Positions 9,022-18,141 of a stretch of DNA of 64,000 nucleotides are shown here, piece by piece. This DNA is from Mucilaginibacter paludis DSM 18603 (GTDB taxonomy: Bacteria > Bacteroidota > Bacteroidia > Sphingobacteriales > Sphingobacteriaceae). A model generated the notes under the pieces. The model saw only the letters and a list, made by a program, of their open reading frames with translations. It had not been told where the DNA came from and did not search any database. Every line of letters starts with the position of its first letter. Position 1 is the first letter of the stretch. The stretch spans positions 7,552,877 through 7,616,876 of the forward strand of contig NZ_CM001403.1 of NCBI RefSeq assembly GCF_000166195.2, in the 5' to 3' direction. Position numbers and translations under genes: made by a program.

Positions 9022-9275
9022 GAAGAGGAATCTGTACGATGCCTGGCTCACAAACTAAACTTGTCATTGAGGAGTACGACGAAGCAATCTCTATACTATA
9101 CAGAGCAAATTGCAAAACGGATCGAATTATTATAGGTTCCTTCGTGCCTCTCGATGAATTTTTGTTTAAATATAGTGATAATCAATTATTTAGAGTATTT
9201 CGTATTTGCATAGCATAAACTTAACAGCGGCTTGATAATTTGCACATCCGCACACCACACATTTGCACATTTAAA

Positions 9276-10514
9276 ATGTTACTTCAACTCTACAAAAACG
9301 CCTATAGTGGTTTATCCCGCAGCAGCTGGTACTTAAGTTTGGTGATGTTTATTAACCGGAGCGGTACCATGGTTGTGCCCTTTATTACCATCTATTGTAC
9401 CCAGCAACTGCATTTCAGCATAACGCAGGCCGGGTACATTATGGCGATTTTTGGATTGGGATCAATCACCGGTGGCTTTATCGGTGGTAAAATAACAGAT
9501 AAGATCGGCTTTTACGATCTTCAGGTATTCGCCCTGTTTGCCGGTGGGCTGTTCTTCATCCTGTTGGGTTTTCAAAAAACATTTTTAACACTGGCCATGG
9601 GCACGTTTGTTTTGAGTGTTTGTAACGATTCCTTCAGGCCGGCAAACAGTACCGCAATAGCCTATTACAGTACCGATGATAATAAAACCCGGTCGTATTC
9701 GCTCAATCGCCTGGCTGTTAATCTGGGTTGGGCATTTGGCGGCGCTATCGGCGGTTTTTTGGCATCAATCAATTACCATTTGTTGTTTTGGGTTGATGGT
9801 TGTACCAATATGCTGGCTGCCATTATGCTGCTTAAATTAATGCCCCGGGTTAAAACAGTTAAGCATCATCACAACAATGCCGATCTTCAACGTGCATCAT
9901 CGCCTTATAGAGATCATGTTTACCTGCTATTTATAGGGCTTGTTGTAGTATTTGCCACCTGCTTTTTTCAATTATTTAGCATGCAGCCGGTTTTTTATAA
10001 AACTCAATGGCATTTTAGCGAACGTTTTATCGGTTTTTTAATGGCACTGAATGGCGTGTTAATTTGTGTGATAGAAATGATCCTGATCCACAACCTGGAT
10101 GGTAAGCGCCATCCCTTGCGCTATATCAGCATTGGCGTAATGATGGTGGGGGTAGGTTTTGTAATATTGAATATTTTACCGGCCTCTGTATGGGTTGCCA
10201 TTTTGGTAGTCATAGCCATCACCATTGGCGAAATTATGAGCATGCCTTTTATTAATTCTTTTTGGATCGTCCGTACAACAGCCTACAATCGCGGCCAATA
10301 TGCAGCCTTGTATTCCATGTCGTGGTCGGCCGCGCAAATTATGGCGCCAACAATCGGTAGTCAGGTAATTAGCTATTCGGGCTATCCTATGTTATGGTGG
10401 GTGTTAGGGGTAATGTGTGCTTTTTCCTCTTTAGGTTTCCTGATGCTTTATAAATTTAACTATGCGGAAAGTGCCCCCAAGGACCTGAAAGCCCATGTCC
10501 ATCAAAATAATTAA
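9276..10514 (+). CDS. MFS transporter
   Basis: A 412-residue integral membrane protein from the ATG at 9276; an in-frame TTG at 9240 would add 12 non-hydrophobic residues and is less likely. About 12 transmembrane segments are visible in two halves separated by a basic loop near residues 190-215 (RVKTVKHHHNN). The cytoplasmic loop after helix 2 carries the MFS motif A form GGKITDKIGF. It resembles MDR-type exporters of the MdtH/YttB kind, so drug or metabolite efflux by proton exchange is likely, but the substrate cannot be read from sequence. Confidence 0.85.
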   Translation: MLLQLYKNAYSGLSRSSWYLSLVMFINRSGTMVVPFITIYCTQQLHFSITQAGYIMAIFGLGSITGGFIGGKITDKIGFYDLQVFALFAGGLFFILLGFQKTFLTLAMGTFVLSVCNDSFRPANSTAIAYYSTDDNKTRSYSLNRLAVNLGWAFGGAIGGFLASINYHLLFWVDGCTNMLAAIMLLKLMPRVKTVKHHHNNADLQRASSPYRDHVYLLFIGLVVVFATCFFQLFSMQPVFYKTQWHFSERFIGFLMALNGVLICVIEMILIHNLDGKRHPLRYISIGVMMVGVGFVILNILPASVWVAILVVIAITIGEIMSMPFINSFWIVRTTAYNRGQYAALYSMSWSAAQIMAPTIGSQVISYSGYPMLWWVLGVMCAFSSLGFLMLYKFNYAESAPKDLKAHVHQNN

Positions 10515-10682
10515 AATAATTAATATGAAATTGTTAATTATGTTTTAAATTTAAAGTTTCTATTGATGAAAAAGGGTAATAATTGCGTTCATATTATTAA
10601 AATTGCAATTGCCGTATATTAAATTAATGTCAAATATTGGTTAATAATCAGTTATTGATGTGAAATACGACGAGCTATTTTC

Positions 10683-10690
10683 TATTTTTG
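10683..10690 (+). promoter_or_regulatory. Putative -7 box (TATTTTTG)
   Basis: TAnnTTTG match 33 bases before the ATG at 10724. It is the likely promoter of the GT-like gene that opens the sugar-acid cluster. Confidence 0.45.
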
Positions 10691-10723
10691 TAAACTAATA
10701 AAATTTTATACCGAAGCGTAGGA

Positions 10724-11785
10724 ATGCGAAAGAAAATATTATTTACTACCGGATCGCCGAATCAAACGATTCAGATGCATCAGATTTCGAGAGAATTGCC
10801 GGAGTACGATTGTTGGTTTAGCCATCTGTTTACAGATTCGCCAATTATTAATACCGCTTTAAAGCACACCACCATTATCAATGGCAGCGCCCTTGGAAAC
10901 AATTTTAAAGAAAAGTCCGAATGCTACCTCAGGAGCCATAATCTCCAGATAGATTATCGCGCCGAAAAACATGATTACGATCTGGTTGTGTTTTGCTCAG
11001 ACCTCATCATCCCCAAAAGGATGACCAATACCAAAACCGTTTGGGTGCAGGAGGGTATGGTAGATAAGTTTAATGTAAAAAGCAAGGTAGTTAAGGCACT
11101 TGGCCTTCCGCTTTGGCTCAGTTGCGATACATCGCTCAACGGCTCGTCCAATATATGCGATGTGTATTGCACCGCTTCTCCGGGTTATAAAAACTATTTT
11201 GAAGAGTCGGGTACCGATGCCGAAAAAATCATCGTGACGGGCATGCCTAATTATGATAACCTACAACAGTTCACCAATAACGACTTTCCTTACCACGGTT
11301 ATGTTATGGTAGCAACTACAGATATGCGCGAAACCTATCGCTTTGAAAACAGGCCGGCATTCATCAAGAGGGCGGTGGCTATTGCAAACGGAAGGCCGAT
11401 GTTGTTTAAGTTGCATCCCAACGAAAAATTTGCACGGGCTCAGGCCGAAATAAAAAAGTATGCACCGGCTAACACGATGATCTTTCAGGCGGGTAATACC
11501 AACGAGATGATAGCCAATTGCGAAGAGTTGATCACACAGTATTCAACCGTTGTATATACCGGCATCGCCTTAGGTAAAAAAGTTCATTCTTATTTTAATA
11601 TTGACGATCTGAAGCGTTTGGCACCTATCCAAAATGGAGGTACCTCATCAAGAAATATTGCCAATGTTTGCCGGAGCTTTGCCGAATTTAAAGGAGCCAA
11701 AGAAGATTTTGCCAAGAAATTTAAATTTCGCCCCGTGCTGTTCAAATATACTGATAGTTCCATATTAAAGGCAGCATCTGCATAA
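10724..11785 (+). CDS. GT-B-like glycosyltransferase or epimerase-fold protein
   Basis: A 353-residue soluble protein beginning MRKKILFTTGSPNQ, a GT-B type first strand and loop. Later segments such as VVFCSDLIIPK, ILVTGMPNYD-like (IIVTGMPNYDNLQQF), LFKLHPNEKF and ITQYSTVVYTGIALGKKV match the general pattern of UDP-GlcNAc 2-epimerase/CDP-glycerol-transferase folds: a histidine-proline motif followed by a donor-binding loop with conserved serine/threonine. It ends five bases before the cytidylyltransferase gene, so it probably acts with it. A glycosyltransferase using the CMP-sugar of this cluster is my favoured role, but the family assignment is tentative. Confidence 0.6.
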   Translation: MRKKILFTTGSPNQTIQMHQISRELPEYDCWFSHLFTDSPIINTALKHTTIINGSALGNNFKEKSECYLRSHNLQIDYRAEKHDYDLVVFCSDLIIPKRMTNTKTVWVQEGMVDKFNVKSKVVKALGLPLWLSCDTSLNGSSNICDVYCTASPGYKNYFEESGTDAEKIIVTGMPNYDNLQQFTNNDFPYHGYVMVATTDMRETYRFENRPAFIKRAVAIANGRPMLFKLHPNEKFARAQAEIKKYAPANTMIFQAGNTNEMIANCEELITQYSTVVYTGIALGKKVHSYFNIDDLKRLAPIQNGGTSSRNIANVCRSFAEFKGAKEDFAKKFKFRPVLFKYTDSSILKAASA

Positions 11786-11790
11786 GCAAT

Positions 11791-12612
11791 ATGGATCAGG
11801 CTTTAGATAAAACAGTTATCGTAGTTCAGGCGCGTATGTCTTCCAGTCGCCTCCCGGGCAAGGTATTGCTGCCCATATTAGGTGAGACTTTGCTTTACAG
11901 GATGATTGAGCGGCTGCAAATGATCAGCCATCAGGCTACTCTTGTAATTGCCACTTCAACCGATGGTCAGGATGACGCGATAGAGGCGGAGGCCCTGCGG
12001 ATAGGTGTACCTTGTTACCGTGGCAGCCTGGATAACTGCCTCGACAGGCATTACCAGGCAGGCAAGAAATATGATGCCGGTATCGTTATTAAAATTCCTT
12101 CCGATTGCCCGCTGATTGATCCGCGCATTATTGATGAAGCACTTGATTTTTATTTTGAACACCAAGGCGAATACGATTTTGTAAGCAACCTGCACCCGGC
12201 AACATTTCCGGACGGCAACGATGTAGAGATTATGACGATGCCCTGCCTTGAAAAAACGTGGAAGGAAGCTACCCGGCCCCTGGAGCTGGAACACACCACA
12301 CCTTATATTTGGGAAAACCCCGGTCAGTTTAAAATTGCTAATGTAACATGGTCAACCGGTTTGGATTATTCCATGTCGCACCGGTTTACTATCGACTATC
12401 CTGCCGACTACCAGTTTATCAACCGTGTTTTCGAGGAACTATACCCTGCAAAACACAATTTTTCGTGCGATGATATATTGACGTTATTGAGCAGCAAGCC
12501 CGAAATTTACCAAATCAACGCCGATTACGCCGGTGTTAACTGGTATCGTAATCATCTTGACGAATTGAAAACGGTAGGCGCCCAAAACACAAAATCATTA
12601 ACAAAACAGTAA
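11791..12612 (+). CDS. SpsF/NeuA-type cytidylyltransferase
   Basis: A 273-residue protein with the nucleotide-binding signature of CMP-sugar synthetases at its start: VVQARMSSSRLPGKVLLP, residues 11-28, with Arg15, Arg20 and Lys24 for the triphosphate. The core continues with VIKIPSDCPLIDPRIID, where the Asp/Pro-rich loop binds metal and sugar. This is the glycosyltransferase-A-like fold of SpsF, KdsB and NeuA. It would activate a 2-keto sugar acid as its CMP derivative. Its position next to a NeuB-type synthase supports that role. The actual sugar is unknown. Confidence 0.8.
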   Translation: MDQALDKTVIVVQARMSSSRLPGKVLLPILGETLLYRMIERLQMISHQATLVIATSTDGQDDAIEAEALRIGVPCYRGSLDNCLDRHYQAGKKYDAGIVIKIPSDCPLIDPRIIDEALDFYFEHQGEYDFVSNLHPATFPDGNDVEIMTMPCLEKTWKEATRPLELEHTTPYIWENPGQFKIANVTWSTGLDYSMSHRFTIDYPADYQFINRVFEELYPAKHNFSCDDILTLLSSKPEIYQINADYAGVNWYRNHLDELKTVGAQNTKSLTKQ

Positions 12613-12621
12613 CATTCTTGC

Positions 12622-12629
12622 TATCTTTG
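12622..12629 (+). promoter_or_regulatory. -7 box (TATCTTTG) before the transketolase genes
   Basis: An exact TAnnTTTG match, 38 bases upstream of the ATG at 12668 and just after the cytidylyltransferase stop. It would give the transketolase-to-synthase genes their own promoter. Confidence 0.55.
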
Positions 12630-12667
12630 CCGAACTGTTAGTTCAATTAACATAATCGTTTTTATAT

Positions 12668-13510
12668 ATGAATAATTTAAAGGATATAGCATTTAAGGTT
12701 CGCCAGCATATTATCCGCATGTCAACCGATGGCGGGTGCTTTGTAGGGGCTTCTTTATCAGCTGCCGACCTGATTGTTTACCTGTACGCCGAATTTTTAA
12801 ATATCAATAAAGATAATCTGGACGACCCAAACCGCGATTATCTGTTTCTTTCCAAAGGGCACGATGTACCTGCCCTGTACGGCACTTTTGCCGAAATCGG
12901 TTTAATGGATCCCGAAAGATTGAAAAACCATCTGTCAACTTCCGATCATATTTACTGGCACCCTAACACTAAAATTGATGGTATCGAGTTTCACTCAGGC
13001 TCTTTGGGCCATTTACCATCAGTAGCTTTAGGTGTGGCATTGGATATCAAAATGCGCGGTGGCAGCAATAAGGTAGTTTGTATTTTAGGTGATGGTGAGT
13101 TAAACGAAGGCTCGTGCTGGGAGGCCATATTGGTAGCTAACGCGCATAAACTGGATAACCTGATTTTTGTGATTGACCGTAACAAGTTCCAGGCTAATAT
13201 GCCTACCGAAGAGCTGATCCCTTTAGAACCCCTTCACGATAAATTTACCGCCTTTGGCGCCGCCGTTAAGCGAATTGACGGACACAGCTTTGAAGCGCTA
13301 CGCGAAGCATTCACGGCTTATCCTTTCCAGGAAGGCAAACTCAATGTGGTTATAGCGGATACCGTGCGTGGTAAAGGCTTGCCAAGTATTGAGGCCCGGG
13401 CCGACCGCTGGTTCTGTAATTTTACGCACGACGAGGTAGAATCGTTGTTAAAAGAACTGGCCGGAGAGGAAGTAACAGAATTAACATCAGAAACATTAGT
13501 AGTAAGATAA
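12668..13510 (+). CDS. Transketolase, N-terminal (TPP-binding) subunit
   Basis: A 280-residue protein covering only the N-terminal half of transketolase. The thiamine-diphosphate motif GDGELNEG is at about residues 141-148, with the downstream asparagine in FVIDRNKFQ. A histidine-rich substrate region (FLSKGHDVPALYG, HSGSLGHLP) precedes it. The C-terminal half is the next gene, starting two bases after this stop, as in split transketolases. It transfers two-carbon ketol units between sugars. The context suggests a dedicated role in building the sugar precursor of this cluster, not the pentose phosphate pathway; that is inference. Confidence 0.88.
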   Translation: MNNLKDIAFKVRQHIIRMSTDGGCFVGASLSAADLIVYLYAEFLNINKDNLDDPNRDYLFLSKGHDVPALYGTFAEIGLMDPERLKNHLSTSDHIYWHPNTKIDGIEFHSGSLGHLPSVALGVALDIKMRGGSNKVVCILGDGELNEGSCWEAILVANAHKLDNLIFVIDRNKFQANMPTEELIPLEPLHDKFTAFGAAVKRIDGHSFEALREAFTAYPFQEGKLNVVIADTVRGKGLPSIEARADRWFCNFTHDEVESLLKELAGEEVTELTSETLVVR

Positions 13511-13511
13511 T

Positions 13512-14450
13512 ATGTCGTACGAAGAATTATTGACCAAGCTTGCCCTGGAAGACGACCGTTTTGTTGTAATGACAGCCGAGAACCGTGCCCTGGTAAGAAA
13601 CTTACCCGCTAAATTAGGTAAACGTTTTGTTGATACCGGCATTACCGAGCAAACCATGGTTGGCGCTGCCGCAGGCCTGGCTTTACGTGGCCGTATCCCC
13701 GTTTTACACGCACTGGCTACTTTTTTAAGCATGCGCGCCTTCGAGTTTATCCGCACCGATGCGGGTATCCCTAACCTGCCTGTAAAGCTAAGCTCATTTA
13801 TCCCTGGCTTTTTGTCGGATGGTAACGGCCCAACGCACCAGGCTATCGAGGATATTTCTATTATGCGTGGTATCCCTAACGTTACTGTTTTCGCCGCTGC
13901 GGATGAGCAGGACCTGGTAGGTATGTTACCAACGATATGGCATTCTCCAAATCCGGCATACGTGCGTATCAACACCCGTCCGGGTACTTATAACCACACA
14001 CCGTTTGAAATAGGCAAGGCCGAAGTAGTTGCCGAAGGAGCAGATGTAACCATATTAACTTATGGTTTATTGTTTGAGCAAGCTTTAATTGCTACACAAA
14101 TATTGAAAGACCATGGCTTGTCTGTAGGTTTAATCAACATGCGCAGCCTGAAACCGGTTGATGAGCAGGCCATTTTAAAAGCGGCGCAAACATCAAACCT
14201 GCTGGTTACATTGGAAGATCACTTTAATACTGGTGGCTTGTACAGTATTGTTGCAGAAACCTTATTAAAACATCAAACCACAGCCAAGGTAATGCCTTAC
14301 GGTTTGGATGGCAAATGGTTTAAGCCAGCGTTGTTACCCGCCGTGTTGGAATACGAAGGCTTCACAGGCAAGCAAATTGCCGAAAAGATACTGGGCTATA
14401 CTACTAATGCTGTACAGCCAGTAATTGCTACTCCGGAGTTTGCCGAGTAG
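13512..14450 (+). CDS. Transketolase, C-terminal subunit
   Basis: A 312-residue protein with the pyrimidine-binding domain of transketolase. The catalytic glutamate lies in DTGITEQTM (E46), and SDGNGPTHQ with a conserved histidine follows at about residues 98-106. The second half is the C-terminal transketolase domain (VTILTYGLLFEQAL, LKPVDEQAIL). It pairs with the upstream subunit to form the active site. The two genes are almost contiguous and clearly co-translated. Confidence 0.88.
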   Translation: MSYEELLTKLALEDDRFVVMTAENRALVRNLPAKLGKRFVDTGITEQTMVGAAAGLALRGRIPVLHALATFLSMRAFEFIRTDAGIPNLPVKLSSFIPGFLSDGNGPTHQAIEDISIMRGIPNVTVFAAADEQDLVGMLPTIWHSPNPAYVRINTRPGTYNHTPFEIGKAEVVAEGADVTILTYGLLFEQALIATQILKDHGLSVGLINMRSLKPVDEQAILKAAQTSNLLVTLEDHFNTGGLYSIVAETLLKHQTTAKVMPYGLDGKWFKPALLPAVLEYEGFTGKQIAEKILGYTTNAVQPVIATPEFAE

Positions 14451-14491
14451 TAAATTAATGTTTATAAATTTTAATATTTCAACCTCAAAAA

Positions 14492-15835
14492 ATGCCAAAT
14501 ACCATAAAATTCAACGCCGATTATCCGGTAATTATCAAGTCCGACGAACTGTATGAACGCGCTTTAAAAGTGCAGGCACCTGTTACGCAAACTTTAGCCA
14601 AGGGCCCCGGCCAATGGACTAAAGGTGTGGCGCCAAAATATATCCAAAAGGGTAAAGGTTCGCACGTATGGGATGTGGATGGTAACGAATATATTGATTT
14701 TAATGCCGCTATTGGGCCAATATCTTTAGGTTACGCTTACCCGGCGGTTGATGAGGCTATCAAAAAGCAATTAGAAGAGGGTATTACTTTTTCGTTAATG
14801 CACCCATTGGAAGTTGAATTTTCTGAACTGATCCAATCAATTATCCCTAACGCCGAGGCTGTAAAAATATCAAAAACAGGTGCCGATGTTTGTTCGGCAG
14901 CTATCCGTGTAGCGCGTGCGTTTACCGGTCGCGAAACTGTGTTTTGCTGCGGTTACCATGGCTGGCACGATTGGTATATCGGTGTTACAAGTCGTAACGC
15001 AGGTATCCCCGAGGCTATCCAAAACATGACTTATACCTTCGATTATAACAATATCGAATCCATCAAAGAAGCATTGGATGAAACCGTTGCCGCTTTAATA
15101 TTGGAGCCCTTTATTTTTGAAGCGCCTAAACCGGGCTTTTTAAAAGAATTGGCCGAAGTGTGCAAAGCCAATGGCACCTTGCTAATTTTTGATGAAATGT
15201 GGACTGGCTTCCGTATCGCTATCGGCGGCGCTCAGGAGTATTTTGATGTTAAGCCAGATTTGGCCGTATACTCAAAAGCTTGCGCCAATGGTATGCCAAT
15301 AGCCATATTAACAGGCCGCAAAGACGTGATGGACCTGTTTAATTCAGAAGTTTTCAGTTATACAACTTTCGGCGGCGAAACTTTGTCGCTTGCGGCTTCT
15401 ATCGCTACCATCAATGAGCTGCGCGATAAAAATGTGCCTCAATATTTAGATGAAAAAGGTGCCGTAATTAAAGATGGCTACAACCAGGTAGCTATTGAAA
15501 CCGGTATGGATAAATACACCCGTTGTGTTGGTTATAACTGCCGCTCCATGGTAACCTTTACCCCTGATGCCGGTAACGGTTTAGAGGTGAAAGCTTTAAT
15601 GCAGCAGGAAATGATTAAACGCGGTGTACTTTGGGCCGGTTTCCATAATATGTGCTTTAGCCATAGTGATGAGGATATCGCTTATACATTATCGGCATAC
15701 CGCGATGTAATGCCTATTATGAAAGAAGCTATTGAAAGCGGAAACGTAAAATCATACCTGAAGGGCGAAGTATTAGAAGCTGTTTTCCGTAAGGTGAGCG
15801 ATTATAACATTAAACCCAAAAAAGCGACGGTTTAA
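14492..15835 (+). CDS. Class III PLP aminotransferase (HemL-like)
   Basis: A 447-residue fold-type I PLP enzyme resembling glutamate-1-semialdehyde aminomutase and related sugar aminotransferases. The Schiff-base lysine is K262 in YSKACANGMPIA, the cofactor aspartate is in IFDEMWTGFR, and a GYHGWHDWY segment sits in the phosphate-binding region. True HemL would be expected with porphyrin genes; here it stands between a transketolase and an SDR. Amination of an aldehyde or ketone on a sugar is therefore likelier. The stop codon is followed immediately by the SDR start. Confidence 0.85.
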   Translation: MPNTIKFNADYPVIIKSDELYERALKVQAPVTQTLAKGPGQWTKGVAPKYIQKGKGSHVWDVDGNEYIDFNAAIGPISLGYAYPAVDEAIKKQLEEGITFSLMHPLEVEFSELIQSIIPNAEAVKISKTGADVCSAAIRVARAFTGRETVFCCGYHGWHDWYIGVTSRNAGIPEAIQNMTYTFDYNNIESIKEALDETVAALILEPFIFEAPKPGFLKELAEVCKANGTLLIFDEMWTGFRIAIGGAQEYFDVKPDLAVYSKACANGMPIAILTGRKDVMDLFNSEVFSYTTFGGETLSLAASIATINELRDKNVPQYLDEKGAVIKDGYNQVAIETGMDKYTRCVGYNCRSMVTFTPDAGNGLEVKALMQQEMIKRGVLWAGFHNMCFSHSDEDIAYTLSAYRDVMPIMKEAIESGNVKSYLKGEVLEAVFRKVSDYNIKPKKATV

Positions 15836-16639
15836 ATGGACTTGTTTTCACTAAAAGATAAAACAGCGGTAGTAACCGGTGCTTTAGGTTTGATAGGCAA
15901 AAAACATTGCGAGGCCCTGGCGCACGCAGGTGCCAATGTGGTAGTTGCCGATATCAACGAAGAATATGCTAAGATGTTCGCTTCTGAGTTGGGGGCGCAA
16001 CATTTAGGTTTGGGTGTGGATGTTACCAGTGCCGAATCGTTAAAAGTGGCAAGAGATCAAATTGTTGCCAAATATGATTCAATTGATGTGCTGGTCAATA
16101 ATGCCGCCATTAATGATATGTTTGAAAACCCGGCTATGGCTAAGGATCTTTCGGCGTTTGAAAACTATCCGCTGGATGCTTTTCAAAAATCGCTGGATGT
16201 AAATGTTACCGGGGTGTTTTTATGCTCACAGATATTGGGTACCGTAATGGCTAATCAGGGTAGCGGCAGCATTATCAATGTGGCCTCAACTTACGGTATG
16301 GTTGGGCCCGACCAAAGTATCTACCGTAATTCATGCGGCGAGCAAACATTCTTTAAATCGGCAGCATACCCGGTTACCAAAGGTGCGGTAATTAATTTTA
16401 CCAGGTTTTTAGCTGCTTACTGGGGTAACAAAGGCGTAAGGGTTAACACCCTGTCGCCAGGAGGGGTAGAGAATAGCCAGGATGAATTTTTTGTGGGCAA
16501 CTACTCTGCCAAAACCCTATTGGGCCGTATGGCTAAGGCTGATGATTACCAGGGTGCCCTGGTGTTTTTAGCAAGTGATGCTTCGGCTTACATGACGGGC
16601 GCTAATTTGGTGGTTGACGGCGGCTGGACAGCCATATAA
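15836..16639 (+). CDS. SDR family oxidoreductase of the sugar-acid cluster
   Basis: A 267-residue classical short-chain dehydrogenase: TGALGLIG at residues 14-21, VLVNNAA around 85-91, NVASTYG with the catalytic serine and YPVTK as the catalytic YxxxK. The C-terminal YMTGANLVVDGGWTA is typical of FabG-like SDRs. The start directly abuts the aminotransferase stop, so they are co-translated. It may oxidise an alcohol to the aldehyde or ketone used by the aminotransferase, or reduce a later intermediate. Confidence 0.88.
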   Translation: MDLFSLKDKTAVVTGALGLIGKKHCEALAHAGANVVVADINEEYAKMFASELGAQHLGLGVDVTSAESLKVARDQIVAKYDSIDVLVNNAAINDMFENPAMAKDLSAFENYPLDAFQKSLDVNVTGVFLCSQILGTVMANQGSGSIINVASTYGMVGPDQSIYRNSCGEQTFFKSAAYPVTKGAVINFTRFLAAYWGNKGVRVNTLSPGGVENSQDEFFVGNYSAKTLLGRMAKADDYQGALVFLASDASAYMTGANLVVDGGWTAI

Positions 16640-16647
16640 CGATACTG

Positions 16648-17208
16648 ATGACAGAAAATAAACCACAGATAAGCACTGCCGACCCGATGAACAGCCTCAG
16701 CGAGGAGCAAAAGCAAAAGGTACTTAAAGTACGCATGCTGATAACTGATTGCGATGGCGTATTAACCGATGCCGGCGTTTATTACGGCGAGGCAGGGGAG
16801 GTGTTGAAGAAATTCAACATCCGCGATGGCATGGGCGTGGAGCGTTTGCGCAAACTGGCGGGTATTGAAACCGGTATTATAACCGGCGAACTATCGCCAT
16901 CTGTAGCTAAACGCGCCGAGAAGTTAAAGATAAGCCAGTTGTACCTGGGTATTAAAGATAAACCTGCAGTTTTGCAGCACATCATGAGCAGCCTGAGTTT
17001 GGATGCTTCGCAAATTGCCTACATCGGTGATGATGCCAATGATCTGGAAATTATGGCTATGGTGGGCTTTACCGCCAGCCCTGCAGACGGATTATTTTTT
17101 GTGCGGGATAAAGTAGATTATGTTTGCCAGGCAGATGGTGGCAAAGGATGTTTCAGAGAATTTGCCGAATTAATAATTTCGGTTCAATCAAATAGTAATA
17201 AAAACTAA
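16648..17208 (+). CDS. KdsC-like HAD phosphatase
   Basis: A 186-residue HAD-superfamily protein of the KDO-8-phosphate phosphatase type. The nucleophile motif DCDGVLTD is at residues 34-41, the threonine motif is GIITGE, and the metal motif GDDANDLE lies near residue 128. It lacks a cap domain, as KdsC does. About 30 extra residues precede the core. In this cluster it should remove the phosphate from the keto-acid product of the NeuB-type enzyme. Substrate identity is inferred. The next gene starts two bases after the stop. Confidence 0.85.
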   Translation: MTENKPQISTADPMNSLSEEQKQKVLKVRMLITDCDGVLTDAGVYYGEAGEVLKKFNIRDGMGVERLRKLAGIETGIITGELSPSVAKRAEKLKISQLYLGIKDKPAVLQHIMSSLSLDASQIAYIGDDANDLEIMAMVGFTASPADGLFFVRDKVDYVCQADGGKGCFREFAELIISVQSNSNKN

Positions 17209-17209
17209 A

Positions 17210-18121
17210 ATGAGTAAAACTATCAGTTTAAACACTGGGCGTAAAATAGGCCCGGGAGAACCTTGTTACATTATTGCCGAAATCGGTATAAACCACAATG
17301 GATCGCTTGATATTGCAAAAAAGTTAATTGACGAGGCTGTTGCTGCAAAAGTAGATGCGGTAAAGTTTCAAAAACGTACTCCCGAGATCTGCGTACCAAA
17401 GGATCAATGGGAAATTATGCGCGATACCCCCTGGGGCCGTATGAGCTACATCAACTACAAACGAAAAACCGAATTTGGTTTTGACGAGTACAGTGAAATT
17501 GATGCTTACTGCAAACAAGCCGGTATAGATTGGTTTGTATCTACCTGGGATGTAGAAGCTGTTGATTTTATGGAACAATTTGATACACCGGTATACAAAC
17601 TGGCATCAGCATCGTTAACTGATTTTCCGTTGATCGAGAAAATATTAGCTACCGGCCGTCCGTTAATGTTATCATCGGGTATGTCAACCATACAGGAGAT
17701 CGAAGACGCGATGAAATTGGTTTACGATTTTAATCCTGAGTATCCTGTAATGCTTGCACATTCAACTTCAGCCTATCCCTGCAAGCCAGAAGAGCTGAAT
17801 TTGAAAATGATACCAACCCTGTCAGCTAAATACCCAGAGGCTCCGATAGGCTATTCCGGTCACGAAACCGGCCTGGCCACTACCGTTGCTGCGGCAGTTA
17901 TGGGTGCTACATTTGTGGAACGCCATTTTACGCTTGATCGTGCCATGTGGGGATCTGACCACGCAGCATCTGTTGAGCCACAGGGCTTTCACCGTTTAGT
18001 ACGAGATATCCGCGATATTGAAATTGCGATGGGCGACGGTATCAAGAAAGTTTACGAATCTGAAATTGGCCCAATGAAAAGGCTGCGTGTAAATATCAAT
18101 ACACCAAGTGAAGTTAAATAA
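17210..18121 (+). CDS. NeuB-family sugar-acid synthase without SAF domain
   Basis: A 303-residue TIM-barrel synthase that condenses phosphoenolpyruvate with an aldose. Family motifs seen are IAEIGINHNG (22-31), KFQKR (52-56), KLASASLTDFPLI, SSGMST, GYSGHE and RHFTLDR followed by SDHAASVEP. Usual NeuB, LegI and PseI proteins are about 340-350 residues with a C-terminal antifreeze-like SAF domain; this one stops soon after IGPMKRLRVN, so that domain is missing. The WGSDH form differs from the common PGPDH. It is preceded by its phosphatase and followed by a fatty acid hydroxylase gene. Confidence 0.85.
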   Translation: MSKTISLNTGRKIGPGEPCYIIAEIGINHNGSLDIAKKLIDEAVAAKVDAVKFQKRTPEICVPKDQWEIMRDTPWGRMSYINYKRKTEFGFDEYSEIDAYCKQAGIDWFVSTWDVEAVDFMEQFDTPVYKLASASLTDFPLIEKILATGRPLMLSSGMSTIQEIEDAMKLVYDFNPEYPVMLAHSTSAYPCKPEELNLKMIPTLSAKYPEAPIGYSGHETGLATTVAAAVMGATFVERHFTLDRAMWGSDHAASVEPQGFHRLVRDIRDIEIAMGDGIKKVYESEIGPMKRLRVNINTPSEVK

Positions 18122-18141
18122 TATAATATAATATAATACAG

